A DNA stretch of 64,000 nt. Origin: Corynebacterium urogenitale. Lineage in GTDB: Bacteria > Actinomycetota > Actinomycetes > Mycobacteriales > Mycobacteriaceae. The DNA lies in NCBI RefSeq assembly GCF_009026825.1, contig NZ_CP045032.1:620001-684000 (forward strand). Reading direction: 5' to 3'. The notes below the pieces were generated by a model, which was given only the letters and a program-made list of their open reading frames with translations, ran no database searches and was not told the DNA's origin. This document shows, one piece after another, positions 8,202-19,399 of the stretch. Made by a program: the position numbers and the translations under genes. Every line of letters begins with the position of its first letter. Position 1 is the first letter of the stretch.

Positions 8202-10364
8202 ATGACCGCTTCCGAGCTTGGGAAGACCGTCGCTGAGCCCGTAAGCCAGGCAGAACAGTTGGACTACCACGCCCTCAACGCGATGCTGAACCTGTACGAC
8301 GAGCAGGGGCAGATTCAGTTCGAAAAGGACCGTGAGGCCGCCAACCAGTTCTTCCTCCAGCACGTCAACCAGAACACGGTGTACTTCCACGATCTGGAAG
8401 AGAAGATCAACTACCTGGTGGAGAACAAGTACTACGACCCAGCCACGCTGGAAAAGTACGATTTCGCCTTCATCAAGTCCCTGTTCAAGCGCGCCTATGC
8501 GAAGAAGTTCCGCTTCCAGAGCTTCTTGGGTGCGTACAAGTACTACACCTCTTACACGTTGAAGACCTTCGATGGGCGCCGCTACTTGGAGCGTTTCGAG
8601 GACCGCGTGGCCATGGTGTCCCTGGGCCTGGCTGACGGTGACACTACGCTGGCGGAGGCGCTGGTCGATGAGATTATGGATGGTCGCTTCCAGCCAGCCA
8701 CCCCAACCTTCCTCAACATTGGTAAGGCCCAGCGTGGCGAGCCTGTGTCCTGCTTCTTGCTGCGTATCGAGGACAACATGGAGTCCATCGGTCGCTCCAT
8801 CAATTCCGCACTGCAACTGTCCAAGCGCGGCGGCGGCGTGGCACTTCTGTTGAGCAACCTGCGCGAGCACGGTGCGCCGATTAAGCACATCGAAAACCAA
8901 TCTTCCGGTGTGATCCCCGTCATGAAGTTGCTGGAGGATGCGTTTAGCTACGCCAATCAGTTGGGTGCCCGCCAGGGCGCCGGCGCGGTGTACCTCCACG
9001 CCCACCACCCAGACATTCTGCGATTCCTCGATACCAAGCGTGAGAACGCCGATGAGAAGATCCGCATTAAGACGCTGTCCCTGGGCGTCGTGATTCCGGA
9101 CATCACGTTCGAGCTCGCCAAACGCAACGATGACATGTACCTGTTCTCCCCGTACGACGTGGAGCGCATCTACGGCAAGCCATTCGCGGACGTCTCCGTC
9201 ACGGAGCACTACGAGGAAATGGTCGAGGACCCGCGCATCCGTAAGAAGAAGATCAACGCGCGTCAGTTCTTCCAGACCCTGGCGGAGATTCAGTTCGAGT
9301 CCGGCTACCCGTACATCATGTTCGAGGACACCGTGAACCGTGCGAACCCCATCGAAGGGCGCATCACCCACTCCAACCTGTGCTCCGAGATTCTGCAGGT
9401 CTCCACCCCGTCCGTGTTCAACGATGACTTGACCTACGAGACCATCGGCGACGATATTTCCTGCAACCTCGGCTCGATGAACATCGCTGCGGCAATGGAT
9501 TCCGAGGATTTCTCCCGCACCATCGATACTGCTATCCGTGGCCTCACGGCGGTGGCGGATCAGACGTCGATCGACTCTGTGCCATCCGTGCGCCAAGGCA
9601 ATGACAACTCACACGCCATTGGTTTGGGTCAGATGAACCTGCATGGATACCTGGGCCGCGAGCACATCCACTACGGTTCCGAGGAAGCCCTCGATTTCAC
9701 CAATACGTACTTCGCGTGCGTGATGTACGAGGCAATCAAGGCTTCTAACGCTATTGCCAAGGAGCGCGGCGAGAAGTTCCAGAACTTCGAGAACTCCGAG
9801 TACGCAACGGGCGCGTTCTTCGACCGTTACGATGTGGCGGATTTCGCTCCAACGACGGAGCGCGTGAAGGAAATCTTCAGCAACTCCTCGGTCCACATTC
9901 CGACACAAGAGGAATGGGATTCCCTGCGCTCTTCCGTTCAGCAGCACGGCCTGTACAACCGAAACCTGCAGGCAGTGCCGCCAACGGGGTCGATTTCCTA
10001 CATCAATAACTCGACCTCGTCGATTCACCCGATCGCCTCCAAGATTGAGATCCGTAAGGAAGGCAAGATCGGTCGTGTGTATTACCCGGCACCGCACATG
10101 ACCAACGAGAACCTGGAGTACTACCAGGACGCGTACGAGATCGGTTACGAGAAGATCATCGATACCTACGCTGTGGCTACGAAGTACGTGGACCAGGGTC
10201 TGTCTCTGACCCTGTTCTTCAAGGACACCGCCACCACGCGTGATATCAACCGTGCGCAGATTTACGCATGGCGCAAGGGTATTAAGACGATTTACTACAT
10301 CCGTCTGCGTCAGACGGCGCTCACGGGCACCGAGGTTGAGGGCTGCGTGTCCTGCATGCTCTAG
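8202..10364 (+). CDS. nrdE: Class Ib ribonucleoside-diphosphate reductase, alpha subunit
   Basis: Catalytic subunit that reduces ribonucleoside diphosphates to deoxy forms. The 720-residue length is that of NrdE, which lacks the large N-terminal activity cone of NrdA. Visible features are the substrate-site segment [10 protein letters not shown], the active-site region THSNLCSEI with catalytic Cys and Glu, [15 protein letters not shown], the radical-path region near YYIRLRQ, and the C-terminal redox pair CVSC four residues from the end. AGGAG precedes the ATG. It works with NrdF, NrdH and NrdI of this locus. A strong terminator follows, separating it from ftn and nrdF. Confidence 0.97.
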   Translation: MTASELGKTVAEPVSQAEQLDYHALNAMLNLYDEQGQIQFEKDREAANQFFLQHVNQNTVYFHDLEEKINYLVENKYYDPATLEKYDFAFIKSLFKRAYAKKFRFQSFLGAYKYYTSYTLKTFDGRRYLERFEDRVAMVSLGLADGDTTLAEALVDEIMDGRFQPATPTFLNIGKAQRGEPVSCFLLRIEDNMESIGRSINSALQLSKRGGGVALLLSNLREHGAPIKHIENQSSGVIPVMKLLEDAFSYANQLGARQGAGAVYLHAHHPDILRFLDTKRENADEKIRIKTLSLGVVIPDITFELAKRNDDMYLFSPYDVERIYGKPFADVSVTEHYEEMVEDPRIRKKKINARQFFQTLAEIQFESGYPYIMFEDTVNRANPIEGRITHSNLCSEILQVSTPSVFNDDLTYETIGDDISCNLGSMNIAAAMDSEDFSRTIDTAIRGLTAVADQTSIDSVPSVRQGNDNSHAIGLGQMNLHGYLGREHIHYGSEEALDFTNTYFACVMYEAIKASNAIAKERGEKFQNFENSEYATGAFFDRYDVADFAPTTERVKEIFSNSSVHIPTQEEWDSLRSSVQQHGLYNRNLQAVPPTGSISYINNSTSSIHPIASKIEIRKEGKIGRVYYPAPHMTNENLEYYQDAYEIGYEKIIDTYAVATKYVDQGLSLTLFFKDTATTRDINRAQIYAWRKGIKTIYYIRLRQTALTGTEVEGCVSCML

Positions 10365-10390
10365 TCCCCGTGCCGGTCTACTGAGTGCGT

Positions 10391-10443
10391 GAAGGCCCTG
10401 CCTTCCTCCTTTCTCTGGGGGAGGGGCAGGGTCTTCTTTTTAT
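10391..10443 (+). terminator. Terminator of nrdE
   Basis: GCCCTGCCTTCCTCC pairs with GGGGGAGGGGCAGGG around TTTCT, followed by TCTTCTTTTT. Confidence 0.85.
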
Positions 10444-10548
10444 GTTCGACGCCAGCAGGTCCCTGGTTGGAATCATACCCCGACTGCCGGCAAGTTGGTC
10501 GCTTGGCTCCGCGTGGGTACTCGTGGCCGGAGCGGCGCCCACCTAGTC

Positions 10549-11052
10549 CTATTCGTTGCCGGAGCTGCGGCCGCCCAGTTCCTGGTCAATACGTAGGAGG
10601 CCGGAGCCGTCGGAGCCGACGATCTTGAGGCGGTCGATGATTTCACCCACGGTGGATTCCTCCTCAATTTGCTCGTCGAGGAACCAGTTGAGGAGTGAGC
10701 GCGAATCGATGTCGCCCACCTTGTCTGCGGTGCGCGTGAGGTTACGGATCAGCTCGGAAACCTTTTCTTCGTGGCGCAGGGAGGCCTCGAAGGCTTCGAG
10801 TGGGTGGCTGATCTTGATGGTAGGAACCTTGATCTCGCCCAACTGGACTCGCTCGCCGCGGTCGAGAAGATGCTGGGCGAACTTCTGGGCGTGTACGCGC
10901 TCTTCTGCTGCCTGCGCGAACATCCAGTCGCGCATGCCGGAGAAAGAGAGTCGGTCTAGCTCGTAGGCAAGCTGGGTGTAGACCAGTGCAGCTTCCTGCT
11001 CAGCGATGACCTGTGCGTTCAATTGCTTGGCGAATTTCTTATCGATAGGCAT
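10549..11052 (-). CDS. ftn: Ferritin
   Basis: A 167-residue iron-storage protein that assembles into a 24-subunit cage and oxidises Fe(II). Ferroxidase ligands can be seen in the first helix pair (EQEAALVYTQLAYELD and AAEERVHAQKFAQHL) and in DEQIEEE. No ferritin-type signal or CxxC is present. It is encoded on the minus strand between nrdE and nrdF. As I recall the C. glutamicum map, ftn occupies the same place there, so its position is probably ancestral rather than inserted. An iron-regulator-like site lies about 40 bases upstream of its start. Confidence 0.93.
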   Translation of the reverse strand: MPIDKKFAKQLNAQVIAEQEAALVYTQLAYELDRLSFSGMRDWMFAQAAEERVHAQKFAQHLLDRGERVQLGEIKVPTIKISHPLEAFEASLRHEEKVSELIRNLTRTADKVGDIDSRSLLNWFLDEQIEEESTVGEIIDRLKIVGSDGSGLLRIDQELGGRSSGNE

Positions 11053-11089
11053 GCCAGGAGTATAAGTGTGATGTGCGCAACTTTTCTAG

Positions 11090-11134
11090 CACGGTTAGCC
11101 TGCCCACAGTGAGATCAGCCTCCCCTTAACCGTG
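11090..11134. promoter_or_regulatory. Inverted repeat with DtxR-like core in the ftn-nrdF intergenic region
   Basis: CACGGTTA (11090-11097) and TAACCGTG (11127-11134) are exact reverse complements. The left arm extends into GGTTAGCCTGCC, which matches the centre of the DtxR consensus GGTTAGGCTAACC at 10 of 13 positions. DtxR controls ferritin in other corynebacteria. The site lies in the 320-bp divergent region between ftn and nrdF, where I see no other clear signal. Confidence 0.35.
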
Positions 11135-11226
11135 GCTTCGCGGGTGGGATTGTCTGGGGTCGCGAGGGGGAGACATCAGTGTTCGTGGGTGGGGGTGCTG
11201 TGGAGGAAAGCCCATTCCGTGAATAG

Positions 11227-12369
<1,143 letters not shown>

Positions 12370-12376
12370 TTCACTA

Positions 12377-12406
12377 GCCCGTGCCGCACGTCGAGCTGGC
12401 ACGGGC
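12377..12406 (+). terminator. Hairpin after nrdF
   Basis: GCCCGTGCC and GGCACGGGC pair perfectly around a 12-base loop, 8 bases after the nrdF stop. There is no T-run, so its strength as a terminator is uncertain. Confidence 0.55.
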
Positions 12407-12423
12407 CGCTCGTAATCTGCAGA

Positions 12424-12460
12424 AATATACCCCTACCGGATATACCGGCAGGGGTATATT
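12424..12460. promoter_or_regulatory. 37-bp near-perfect inverted repeat between nrdF and ctaD
   Basis: AATATACCCCTACCGG and CCGGCAGGGGTATATT are reverse complements with one mismatch around a 5-base centre. It could be a bidirectional terminator. The ATACCCC...GGGGTAT arms also resemble copper-sensing CsoR operators. The next gene, ctaD, encodes a copper enzyme and starts 262 bases downstream. The spacing between arms is longer than in known CsoR sites, so this is only a possibility. Confidence 0.5.
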
Positions 12461-12721
12461 ATTGAACTGAGGTTCGCTGAACCTGTGAATCTTTCGGGAA
12501 AGTTTCGAGGAAACTGGGAACTCCATGTCACCCCCGAAAAGTGCAATAGAGTTCGAGGCTTCACAACCCGACTATTGAAATGGGGCGCGAACCACTAGCA
12601 TGGAGTCATTCATGCCCGCAGTGGGTACCTATTGACTATAGGTATTCGCTGGGACTTGGAGAGATCATTCTTTGGATGACCTGAAAGACGAACAGGTCAT
12701 CGCGTAGTCAGGAGGATTCCA

Positions 12722-14422
12722 ATGACCGCAGTTGCGCCGCGGGAGGAGCACTCGCTCGCCCCAAGCCGGCCTGCGCCGCTCAATGAGCAGAATCGTCGTG
12801 GCAGCAAGGCATGGCTGATGCTGACCACGACTGACCACAAGCAGCTGGGCATCATGTACATGATGATGTCCTTCAGCTTCTTCATGGTCGGTGGCCTCAT
12901 GGCTCTGCTCATGCGCCTGGAGCTTTTCAAGCCAGGCCTGCAGTTCCTGTCCAACGAGCAATTCAACCAGCTGTTCACCATGCACGGCACCATCATGCTG
13001 CTGCTGTACGGCTCCCCGATGGTGTTCGGCTTCGCTAACTACGTCATGCCGCTGCAGATTGGCGCTCCAGATGTGGCCTTCCCACGTCTGAACGCACTCG
13101 GCTTCTGGCTGACCACCGCAGGCGGTGTCATCATGCTGACCGGCTTCCTCACCCCAGGTGGCGCAGCTGACTTCGGCTGGACCATGTACCAGCCACTGGC
13201 AGACCCAGTGCACTCCCCCGGCGTCGGATCTGACCTGTGGATCCTGGGCGTCGGTGTTGGTGGCGTGGGTACCATCGCCTCCGCTGTGAACATGATCACC
13301 ACCATCCTCTGCCTCCGTGCACCAGGTATGACCATGTTCCGTATGCCGATCTTCACCTGGAACATCATGGTGACCTCCGTGCTGGTCCTGCTGATCTTCC
13401 CACTGCTGACCGCAGCAGCTCTGGGCGTGCTCTATGACCGCAAGCTCGGCGGCCTGATCTACGACACCGGCAACGGCGGCGCCATCCTGTGGCAGCACCT
13501 GTTCTGGTTCTTCGGCCACCCAGAGGTTTACGTCCTCGCGCTTCCATTCTTCGGCATCGTCTCCGAGGTCTTCCCAGTGTTCTCCCGCAAGCCAATGTTC
13601 GGCTACGTGGGTCTGGTCTTCGCAACATTGTCCATCTGTGCACTGTCCTTGGCAGTGTGGGCACACCACATGTTCGTGACCGGCGCCGTCATGCTTCCGT
13701 TCTTCGCGTTCATGACCTACCTGATCGCCGTGCCAACCGGCCTGAAGTTCTTCAACTGGCTCGGCACGATGTGGAAGGGTCGCATCACCTTCGAGACTCC
13801 TATGATCTTCGCGCTGGGCTTCTTCGCCACCTTCCTCTTCGGTGGTTTGACCGGTGTCATGCTGGCATCCCCAGCTCTGGACTTCCACGTCTCCGATACC
13901 TACTTCGTGGTGGCTCACTTCCACTACACCCTGTTCGGTACCGTGACGTTCGCCTCCTTCGCAGGCATCTACTTCTGGTACCCGAAGATGACCGGCCGCA
14001 TGCTCGACGAGAAGCTGGGCAAGATCCACTTCTGGCTGACCATGATTGGCTTCCACACCACCTTCCTGATCCAGCACTGGGTCGGTAACGTTGGTATGCC
14101 ACGTCGCTACGCTGACTACCTGGAGACCGACGGCTTCACCATCTACAACCAGGTGTCCACCATCGGTACCCTGATCCTGGCGATCTCCGTGCTGCCATTC
14201 CTGTGGAACATCTTCAAGTCCTACCGCTACGGCGAGGTCGTCACCGTCGACGATCCATGGGGCTACGGCAACTCCCTGGAGTGGGCAACCTCTTGCCCTC
14301 CTCCACGCCACAACTTCACCTCCATGCCACGCATCCGCTCCGAGCGCCCAGCGTTCGAGCTGCACTACCCGCACATGGTCAAGCGCATGCGCGACGAGGC
14401 TCACGTGGGACGCCACTTCTAA
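12722..14422 (+). CDS. ctaD: Cytochrome c oxidase subunit I (aa3-type)
   Basis: Catalytic membrane subunit of the aa3 terminal oxidase, with haem a, haem a3 and CuB. The 566 residues carry about 12 membrane helices. Haem and copper ligands are visible in [24 protein letters not shown] (CuB His and the linked Tyr), WAHHMF and the paired histidines of [13 protein letters not shown] precedes the ATG by 5 bases. Other oxidase subunits are elsewhere in corynebacterial genomes, as ctaD is usually isolated from ctaCF. A clear terminator follows. The CopD-CtaG fusion at 43.3 kb probably supplies its copper. Confidence 0.97.
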   Translation: MTAVAPREEHSLAPSRPAPLNEQNRRGSKAWLMLTTTDHKQLGIMYMMMSFSFFMVGGLMALLMRLELFKPGLQFLSNEQFNQLFTMHGTIMLLLYGSPMVFGFANYVMPLQIGAPDVAFPRLNALGFWLTTAGGVIMLTGFLTPGGAADFGWTMYQPLADPVHSPGVGSDLWILGVGVGGVGTIASAVNMITTILCLRAPGMTMFRMPIFTWNIMVTSVLVLLIFPLLTAAALGVLYDRKLGGLIYDTGNGGAILWQHLFWFFGHPEVYVLALPFFGIVSEVFPVFSRKPMFGYVGLVFATLSICALSLAVWAHHMFVTGAVMLPFFAFMTYLIAVPTGLKFFNWLGTMWKGRITFETPMIFALGFFATFLFGGLTGVMLASPALDFHVSDTYFVVAHFHYTLFGTVTFASFAGIYFWYPKMTGRMLDEKLGKIHFWLTMIGFHTTFLIQHWVGNVGMPRRYADYLETDGFTIYNQVSTIGTLILAISVLPFLWNIFKSYRYGEVVTVDDPWGYGNSLEWATSCPPPRHNFTSMPRIRSERPAFELHYPHMVKRMRDEAHVGRHF

Positions 14423-14550
14423 GACACACTGTCTGCGATGAGCAGCGCATACTAGCAACCACAACTGCAGTGCTGAACGTCCGAAGTGAGCGCCTCATCA
14501 AGCTGGTGTAGACCGCAATCCTGGGATTCCAGGTAGCGAATACCCCAGCC

Positions 14551-14585
14551 GCCACACCCCAACTACGCGGGGTGTGGCGCTTTTG
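14551..14585 (+). terminator. Terminator of ctaD
   Basis: GCCACACCCC pairs perfectly with GGGGTGTGGC around AACTACGC, followed by GCTTTTGC. Confidence 0.85.
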
Positions 14586-14790
14586 CTATTTCGGCACCAT
14601 GCAGCACTTAGAATGACAAGGTCAGTACAAAGCCGGCCGACAATCCCGAAGGACTGGTGTGAGCGAACCTGCAGTTTCCCAGCAACGTTCGCTCCCACGA
14701 TGCCTGCTAGCGCGATCACCACTCTCAAGGGAAGCACTCCCAGGGGAAGCACTCCCTGGGAACAGACAAAGGAAACATAGGTTAAGCACC

Positions 14791-16110
14791 GTGAGCGATA
14801 CTAACTCCACTAATTCCACCCACACCCCGACACAGGTCCACAAGGATGACTCCTTTACCGGCACAGTCCAGGACACCTTGGAGGAGGGGCTCGTACCGGC
14901 TCTCGTTACTGTCACAGGCCCCGACCGGCCTGGTGTGACCGCGGCCTTCTTCCGTGTGCTGTCCTCCTATAACGTCCAGCTGCTCGACATCGAGCAGTCA
15001 GTCTTCCGCGGGAACTTGAACCTCGCGGCGCTTGTTGGCGTCGAGAAGGAAGACATCGACCCGCTCCGAGATGGTCTCCAGGCAACCTTGAGTTCCTACG
15101 GCATGGGAGTGCAGGTCAATGCGGACCGCGACCTGGCATCCACGCGTCCGCGTTCCACGCACGTCATGGTCGTCATTGGTCGTCCGGTAACCGCCAACCA
15201 CATTTCGCGCATCGGCCAGACGCTGGCCGACTACGGTGCGAACATCGATACCATCCACGGTATTGCGGACTACCCGGTTACTGGGCTCGAACTGGAGCTG
15301 ACGGTCGCCAACGCGGCTCCTGGCGGTGGTGTGCCACTGCGTAAGGCGCTGGCGGAGCTGACCGGTGAGATTGGCGTGGACATCGCGATCGAGCGTGGTG
15401 GATTGGCGCGGCGCGCAAAGCGATTGATCTGCTTCGACGTGGATTCCACCTTGATCCAGCACGAGGTCATCGAGATGCTCGCAGCCTACGCGGGCAAGGA
15501 AGCCGAGGTTGCGGCAGTGACCGAGCGCGCGATGCGCGGTGAGCTGGACTTCGCAGAGTCTCTGCACGAGCGCGTGAAGGCCCTCGCTGGCTTGGACGCG
15601 TCCGTGGTGGAGAAGGTCGCCCGCGATATCCAACTCACTCCGGGTGCGCGGACAACGATCCGCACGCTCAAGCGCCTGGGATACAAGACCGGTGTGGTTT
15701 CCGGCGGCTTCATTCAGGTCATCGAGCCTCTGGCGCGGGAGCTAGATCTGGACTTCGCCCGCGCCAACACGCTGGAGATCATCGATGGCAAGCTCACCGG
15801 CCGCGTGATCGGCCCGGTGATCGATCGGCAGGCAAAGGCCGAATCCCTCAAGGAATTCGCTTGGTCCAATGGCATCCAGCTATCACAGACAGTGGCCGTA
15901 GGCGATGGCGCCAATGACATCGACATGCTCTCCACCGCAGGGCTGGGTATTGCCTTCAACGCGAAGCCGGCCCTGCGTGAGGTTGCGGATGCTGCAGTCA
16001 ATCACCCATTCCTCGACCAGGTTCTGTTCTTGCTGGGTATCTCTCGCCATGAAATCGAGGATGCGGATCTGCGCGATGGCACCTACCGCAGGGTGCCCTT
16101 GGAGTTCTAA
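14791..16110 (+). CDS. serB: Phosphoserine phosphatase with N-terminal ACT domains
   Basis: Last step of serine synthesis: phosphoserine to serine. The protein has two N-terminal ACT-like regulatory domains (LVTVTGPDRPGVTAAFF; THVMVVIGRP) and a HAD phosphatase domain with nucleophile motif CFDVDST, VSGGF and GDGANDIDML. I prefer the GTG at 14791 (439 residues). The frame extends back to a GTG at 14659 with a better ribosome site (GAAGGA), but the extra 44 codons use AGG, AGA, CGA and TTA, which are rare in this genome, and include a duplicated EALPG. The longer start remains possible. A PTH2-domain gene follows 5 bases later. Confidence 0.92.
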   Translation: MSDTNSTNSTHTPTQVHKDDSFTGTVQDTLEEGLVPALVTVTGPDRPGVTAAFFRVLSSYNVQLLDIEQSVFRGNLNLAALVGVEKEDIDPLRDGLQATLSSYGMGVQVNADRDLASTRPRSTHVMVVIGRPVTANHISRIGQTLADYGANIDTIHGIADYPVTGLELELTVANAAPGGGVPLRKALAELTGEIGVDIAIERGGLARRAKRLICFDVDSTLIQHEVIEMLAAYAGKEAEVAAVTERAMRGELDFAESLHERVKALAGLDASVVEKVARDIQLTPGARTTIRTLKRLGYKTGVVSGGFIQVIEPLARELDLDFARANTLEIIDGKLTGRVIGPVIDRQAKAESLKEFAWSNGIQLSQTVAVGDGANDIDMLSTAGLGIAFNAKPALREVADAAVNHPFLDQVLFLLGISRHEIEDADLRDGTYRRVPLEF

Positions 16111-16115
16111 CATTC

Positions 16116-16964
16116 ATGACCACCGCGTACGAGATCACCCGCAGGATCTTGGACGGCCGGGATGGCGAATTCCCTGACCGCCCGGAGACCATCCAGGCCC
16201 TGCCCTTGGTGCTGCGGTTGGAGAAGACCGCTGTGCCGCCTCGTGATCGGCTGTTGGCTGCTGCAGCCCGCGCATGTGCCGCGTTGTGTTTCGACGAGCG
16301 CGTTGCGACCGACCCCTTCTGGGCGCGTCCTTATGGGAATTGGATCGACGCCCGCGTCCGCAAAGTGGCACGGCGTGCCCGGGCCTCCAAGTGGGAGCGG
16401 GTCCAGCGCATTCCCGGCGTGACGATGGTGGAGGTGGATGAAGAGAGGAGGGAAGTTGCCGCTGCCCGAGCCTTTCTTCCCAGCCCGGTCAATGATGTGG
16501 ATCCGGTGCTCAATAAGCTCCAGATCACTGGCGCGGATCTGCCAGTTGTGGTTAACGATGAGGAGCCAGCGGCGAAGGTAGACGGTGGTGAGGGATCCGG
16601 CAGCCCAGCGCCGGGGCATGCGGTGATCTACATCGATACTTCGCTGGGGATGTCCGTGGGGAAGGCTGCGGCGCAGGTGGCCCATGGTTCCCAGCTGATG
16701 GGGGCGGTCTTGTCAGCGGAGCTCTCTGCACAGTGGAAGGCTGCGGGTTTTCCGCTCGAGGTGCGTGAAGTCAGCGCCGAACGCTTTCACGAACTGCGGC
16801 AACGGGTCGTGGGTGCGGATGATCTCATTCAGACACGATGGATCACACGCAGCGGGGGAGAGACGGAGCCGATGGTGGTGGTACAGGATGCTGGCCACAC
16901 GGAGGTGGCACCCGGCTCAGCGACGGTGATCGCTCAGTGGGTGCCTTGCGCAGCGCAGGGTTAG
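16116..16964 (+). CDS. Protein with C-terminal peptidyl-tRNA hydrolase II (PTH2) domain
   Basis: The C-terminal half (from about residue 168) carries the PTH2 fold signature IYIDTSLGMSVGKAAAQVAH, the phosphate-binding helix start of Bit1/Pth2 enzymes that release peptides from stalled tRNAs. The first 150 residues are a helical, arginine-rich region I do not recognise. Length is 282 residues. The ATG is 5 bases after the serB stop, so the two are probably co-transcribed. Bacteria normally rely on the unrelated Pth1 enzyme, and PTH2 relatives in actinobacteria are mostly uncharacterised. Activity on tRNA is therefore a family inference only. Confidence 0.7.
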   Translation: MTTAYEITRRILDGRDGEFPDRPETIQALPLVLRLEKTAVPPRDRLLAAAARACAALCFDERVATDPFWARPYGNWIDARVRKVARRARASKWERVQRIPGVTMVEVDEERREVAAARAFLPSPVNDVDPVLNKLQITGADLPVVVNDEEPAAKVDGGEGSGSPAPGHAVIYIDTSLGMSVGKAAAQVAHGSQLMGAVLSAELSAQWKAAGFPLEVREVSAERFHELRQRVVGADDLIQTRWITRSGGETEPMVVVQDAGHTEVAPGSATVIAQWVPCAAQG

Positions 16965-16985
16965 CATCCCCCGCTGTAGTGCGGA

Positions 16986-18554
16986 TTATTGCTCGCGGGC
17001 TTTGAGCTCGCGGCGGAGGATCTTGCCGGTCGCGGACTTCGGGATCTGTTCGATGAACTCGACCTCACGGATCTTTTTGTAGGGCGCGACATGATCCGCA
17101 ACGAAATCTATGATCGTGCGCTTCTCATCATCGCTGGCGGCCACGTCCTGCTGCAGCACGACAAAGGCCTTGGGTACCTCTTCACCCTCGCGCGTCACAC
17201 CAATGACAGCAGCATCCGCCACATGATCGTGGTGCAGCAGCAGCGCCTCCAGCTCGGCCGGTGGCACCTGATAACCCTTGTACTTGATCAGCTCCTTCAG
17301 GCGGTCAACGACGAAGACATTGCCCTCATGGTCCTGCTCTGCCAGGTCGCCGGTGCGGAGCCAGCCGTCTCCTGGCAGCGTCTCCGCAGTCTGTTCTGGG
17401 CGGTTCAGGTAGCCACCCATAACCTGCGGACCGCGCACCCACAGCTCGCCGACTTCGGAGTGTTCTCCGGCCGGTGGCAGCCCGATCTCCTCCAGAGTCT
17501 CCGGGTTAACGAGCTTGTGCTCGGTGTTGGCGACTGGCTTGCCAATGGATCCGCGGTTGACGCTCAGATCATTGTTGGTGTGGGTGACCGGGGACGTCTC
17601 CGTCATGCCGTAGCCCTGCTGAGCATGCACTCCCAGGCGGGCTTCCACAGCCTTTGCCAGGTCTTCGTCCAAGGTCGCGGCACCGGAGAAGACAACACGC
17701 AGTGTGCTGAGATCGTATTTATCGACCACGGGGTGCTTCGCGAGTAGCACGGCGATGGGAGGTGCGATGAAGGTGAAGGTGATGCCGAATTTCTCGTGAG
17801 CGGCGAGGAAGGACTCAATCTCGAATCTCGGCTGTGTGACCAGCGTTGCCCGGCTCACCAGTGCCAGGTTAGCGAGGGCGGTGAGGCCGTAGATATGGAA
17901 GAAGGGGAGGACGCCAAAGATGATGTCATCCTTGGAAATGAGCTCTGCATCGATGCTCTGGAGGACGTTCATCACGAGGTTCTCGTGTGTCAGTCGCACG
18001 CCCTTCGGCAAACCCGTGGTGCCGGAAGAGTAAGGCAGAGCCGCTAGGTGGTGGGCGGGATCGAAGTTGAGTTTGGGAGCGGTGCGGCGTTCCGCGTACC
18101 ACTGCTGGAGACCATTGTTGGCGTCGAGGAAAATCGCCTCAACGCCCACGGAGCGGGCGGCATTTGCAGACGTCTCGCCGAGGGCCGCGACGGTAAGCAG
18201 GAGCTTCGCATCCGAGTCCTTGAGCTGATCAGCGATGGACTCCTGGGTGGCCATGAGGGAGATGGGAGAGAGGACCGCGCCGATGCGCCAGACAGCCTGA
18301 GCGGAAACGATGAACGCGAGCGAATTAGGACAGTGAAGCGCCACCACGTCGCCGGGTTCGATGCCATTGGCTACCAGGCCCCCAGCTGCGGATTCCACGA
18401 AGGTCCGTAGTTCCGCGTATGTTGTTTCGGATCCGTCGGCCACGTCGATGACGGCAATGCGGTCTTCGTCCTCTGTTGCGAGGTTGCCAAAGGTCAGGCC
18501 CCATAGGCCACAGTCTGGGATGTCGAGGTTGGGTCGGCGGCTGGCGACGGGCAT
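16986..18554 (-). CDS. AMP-forming acyl-CoA ligase (4-coumarate-CoA ligase/long-chain type)
   Basis: Activates a carboxylic acid with ATP and joins it to CoA. The 522 residues carry the AMP-binding motif SSGTTGLPKG, YGMTETSP, GWLRTGDLAEQD and the C-terminal catalytic lysine in KSATGKILRREL. I chose the ATG at 18554 because AAGGAGGATC lies directly upstream; the frame runs 13 codons further without a site. Closest in style to 4CL/FadD-type enzymes, which in corynebacteria may act on fatty or aromatic acids. The substrate is not evident. It converges with the PTH2 gene and is divergent from a broken sigma gene. Confidence 0.85.
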   Translation of the reverse strand: MPVASRRPNLDIPDCGLWGLTFGNLATEDEDRIAVIDVADGSETTYAELRTFVESAAGGLVANGIEPGDVVALHCPNSLAFIVSAQAVWRIGAVLSPISLMATQESIADQLKDSDAKLLLTVAALGETSANAARSVGVEAIFLDANNGLQQWYAERRTAPKLNFDPAHHLAALPYSSGTTGLPKGVRLTHENLVMNVLQSIDAELISKDDIIFGVLPFFHIYGLTALANLALVSRATLVTQPRFEIESFLAAHEKFGITFTFIAPPIAVLLAKHPVVDKYDLSTLRVVFSGAATLDEDLAKAVEARLGVHAQQGYGMTETSPVTHTNNDLSVNRGSIGKPVANTEHKLVNPETLEEIGLPPAGEHSEVGELWVRGPQVMGGYLNRPEQTAETLPGDGWLRTGDLAEQDHEGNVFVVDRLKELIKYKGYQVPPAELEALLLHHDHVADAAVIGVTREGEEVPKAFVVLQQDVAASDDEKRTIIDFVADHVAPYKKIREVEFIEQIPKSATGKILRRELKAREQ

Positions 18555-18784
18555 GCGATCCTCCTTGTTAGGGTCAGCGTGATTTCCCACCATCGTAGAA
18601 GCTTTTGGCTACGAATGTAGGCGTTTGTCTCACGAACAATCAGCCGTGAGGCGACTTGTTATCTAAACTAATGGAGACCAAGCGGGAACATTCGGGCAGC
18701 CGGTGGCATCTCAACCCCAGATGTCCACCTACCGCAGGCCTGAGGTCGGCGGTGATTATTGCGCCCGAGGAGGTGAATTGATTA

Positions 18785-19349
18785 ATGAACGATGCAGATT
18801 TCGCCCATGACCACGCTGTTCTGCCACCGCTGGAGCAGCTTTACGGTGAAGAAACGCAGTACGAGATTGACCTGAAAGCCATGCCGGCTGTCGCTTTCGA
18901 TCCTGCCACCCCGGCGCCCGAGGGTGAGTTGATCCCGGATGCTGGGGTCGGCGAGGTAGATTTGGCGGAATTTGCGGACGACGCCACTAGCCCGTCCGAT
19001 CCAGGCCCCGTAGACGCTGCGGAATGCGCTGACCGCTGCGTGGCAAAACATCAAAAAGTTTGATGGTCGCGCGAAGTTCTCCACATGGGCGTACCGCATT
19101 GCGTCGAACGCTGCGCTGCAGATCGTGCGCTCCCGCCGCGAGATTCCCGATGAGGAGGCGGGAGTGCAGGAGACCGCGCCCGGATCGGGTGTGGATTCGC
19201 AGGTGACGGCGTCCATGGTGGTGCGCGATGCGTTGGCGGCCCTGCCCGATGATTTCCGCGAGGTGATTGTGCTGCGCGAGTACACGAGCATGAGCTACCA
19301 GGACATTGCCGAACACCAGGGGATTGGGATTCAGATAAGTTGCTGCTAG
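18785..19349 (+). pseudogene. Decayed ECF sigma factor gene
   Basis: Two frames hold pieces of an extracytoplasmic-function sigma factor. Frame A (18785-19063) starts with ATG and encodes 92 residues that do not resemble sigma region 2. Frame B, readable from about 19014, encodes WQNIKKFDGRAKFSTWAYRI (region 2.3-2.4) and then LPDDFREVIVLREYTSMSYQ (region 4). It stops at ISCC (19349) before the DNA-recognition helix is complete. Region 2.1-2.2 is missing, frame B has a TAG at 19011 and no start in the right place, and region 4.2 is cut short. The frames meet beside the DDATSP-encoding repeat at 18980. No intact sigma factor can be made. Confidence 0.75.
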
Positions 19350-19399
19350 CCAGCGGTTTTTAAACTCGTTACGATGAATCAGCACACAGCGACACTTAG

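Noticed and set aside
12665..14464. 599-codon minus-strand frame over ctaD
   Set aside because: The frame mirrors a strongly conserved oxidase gene. Its composition (His, Gln, Glu, Gly) is that of an antisense shadow.
14659..14790. N-terminal extension of SerB from an upstream GTG
   Set aside because: Codon use is unlike the genome (AGG, AGA, CGA, TTA), and the segment has a short internal duplication. It is kept only as an alternative start because of its good ribosome site.
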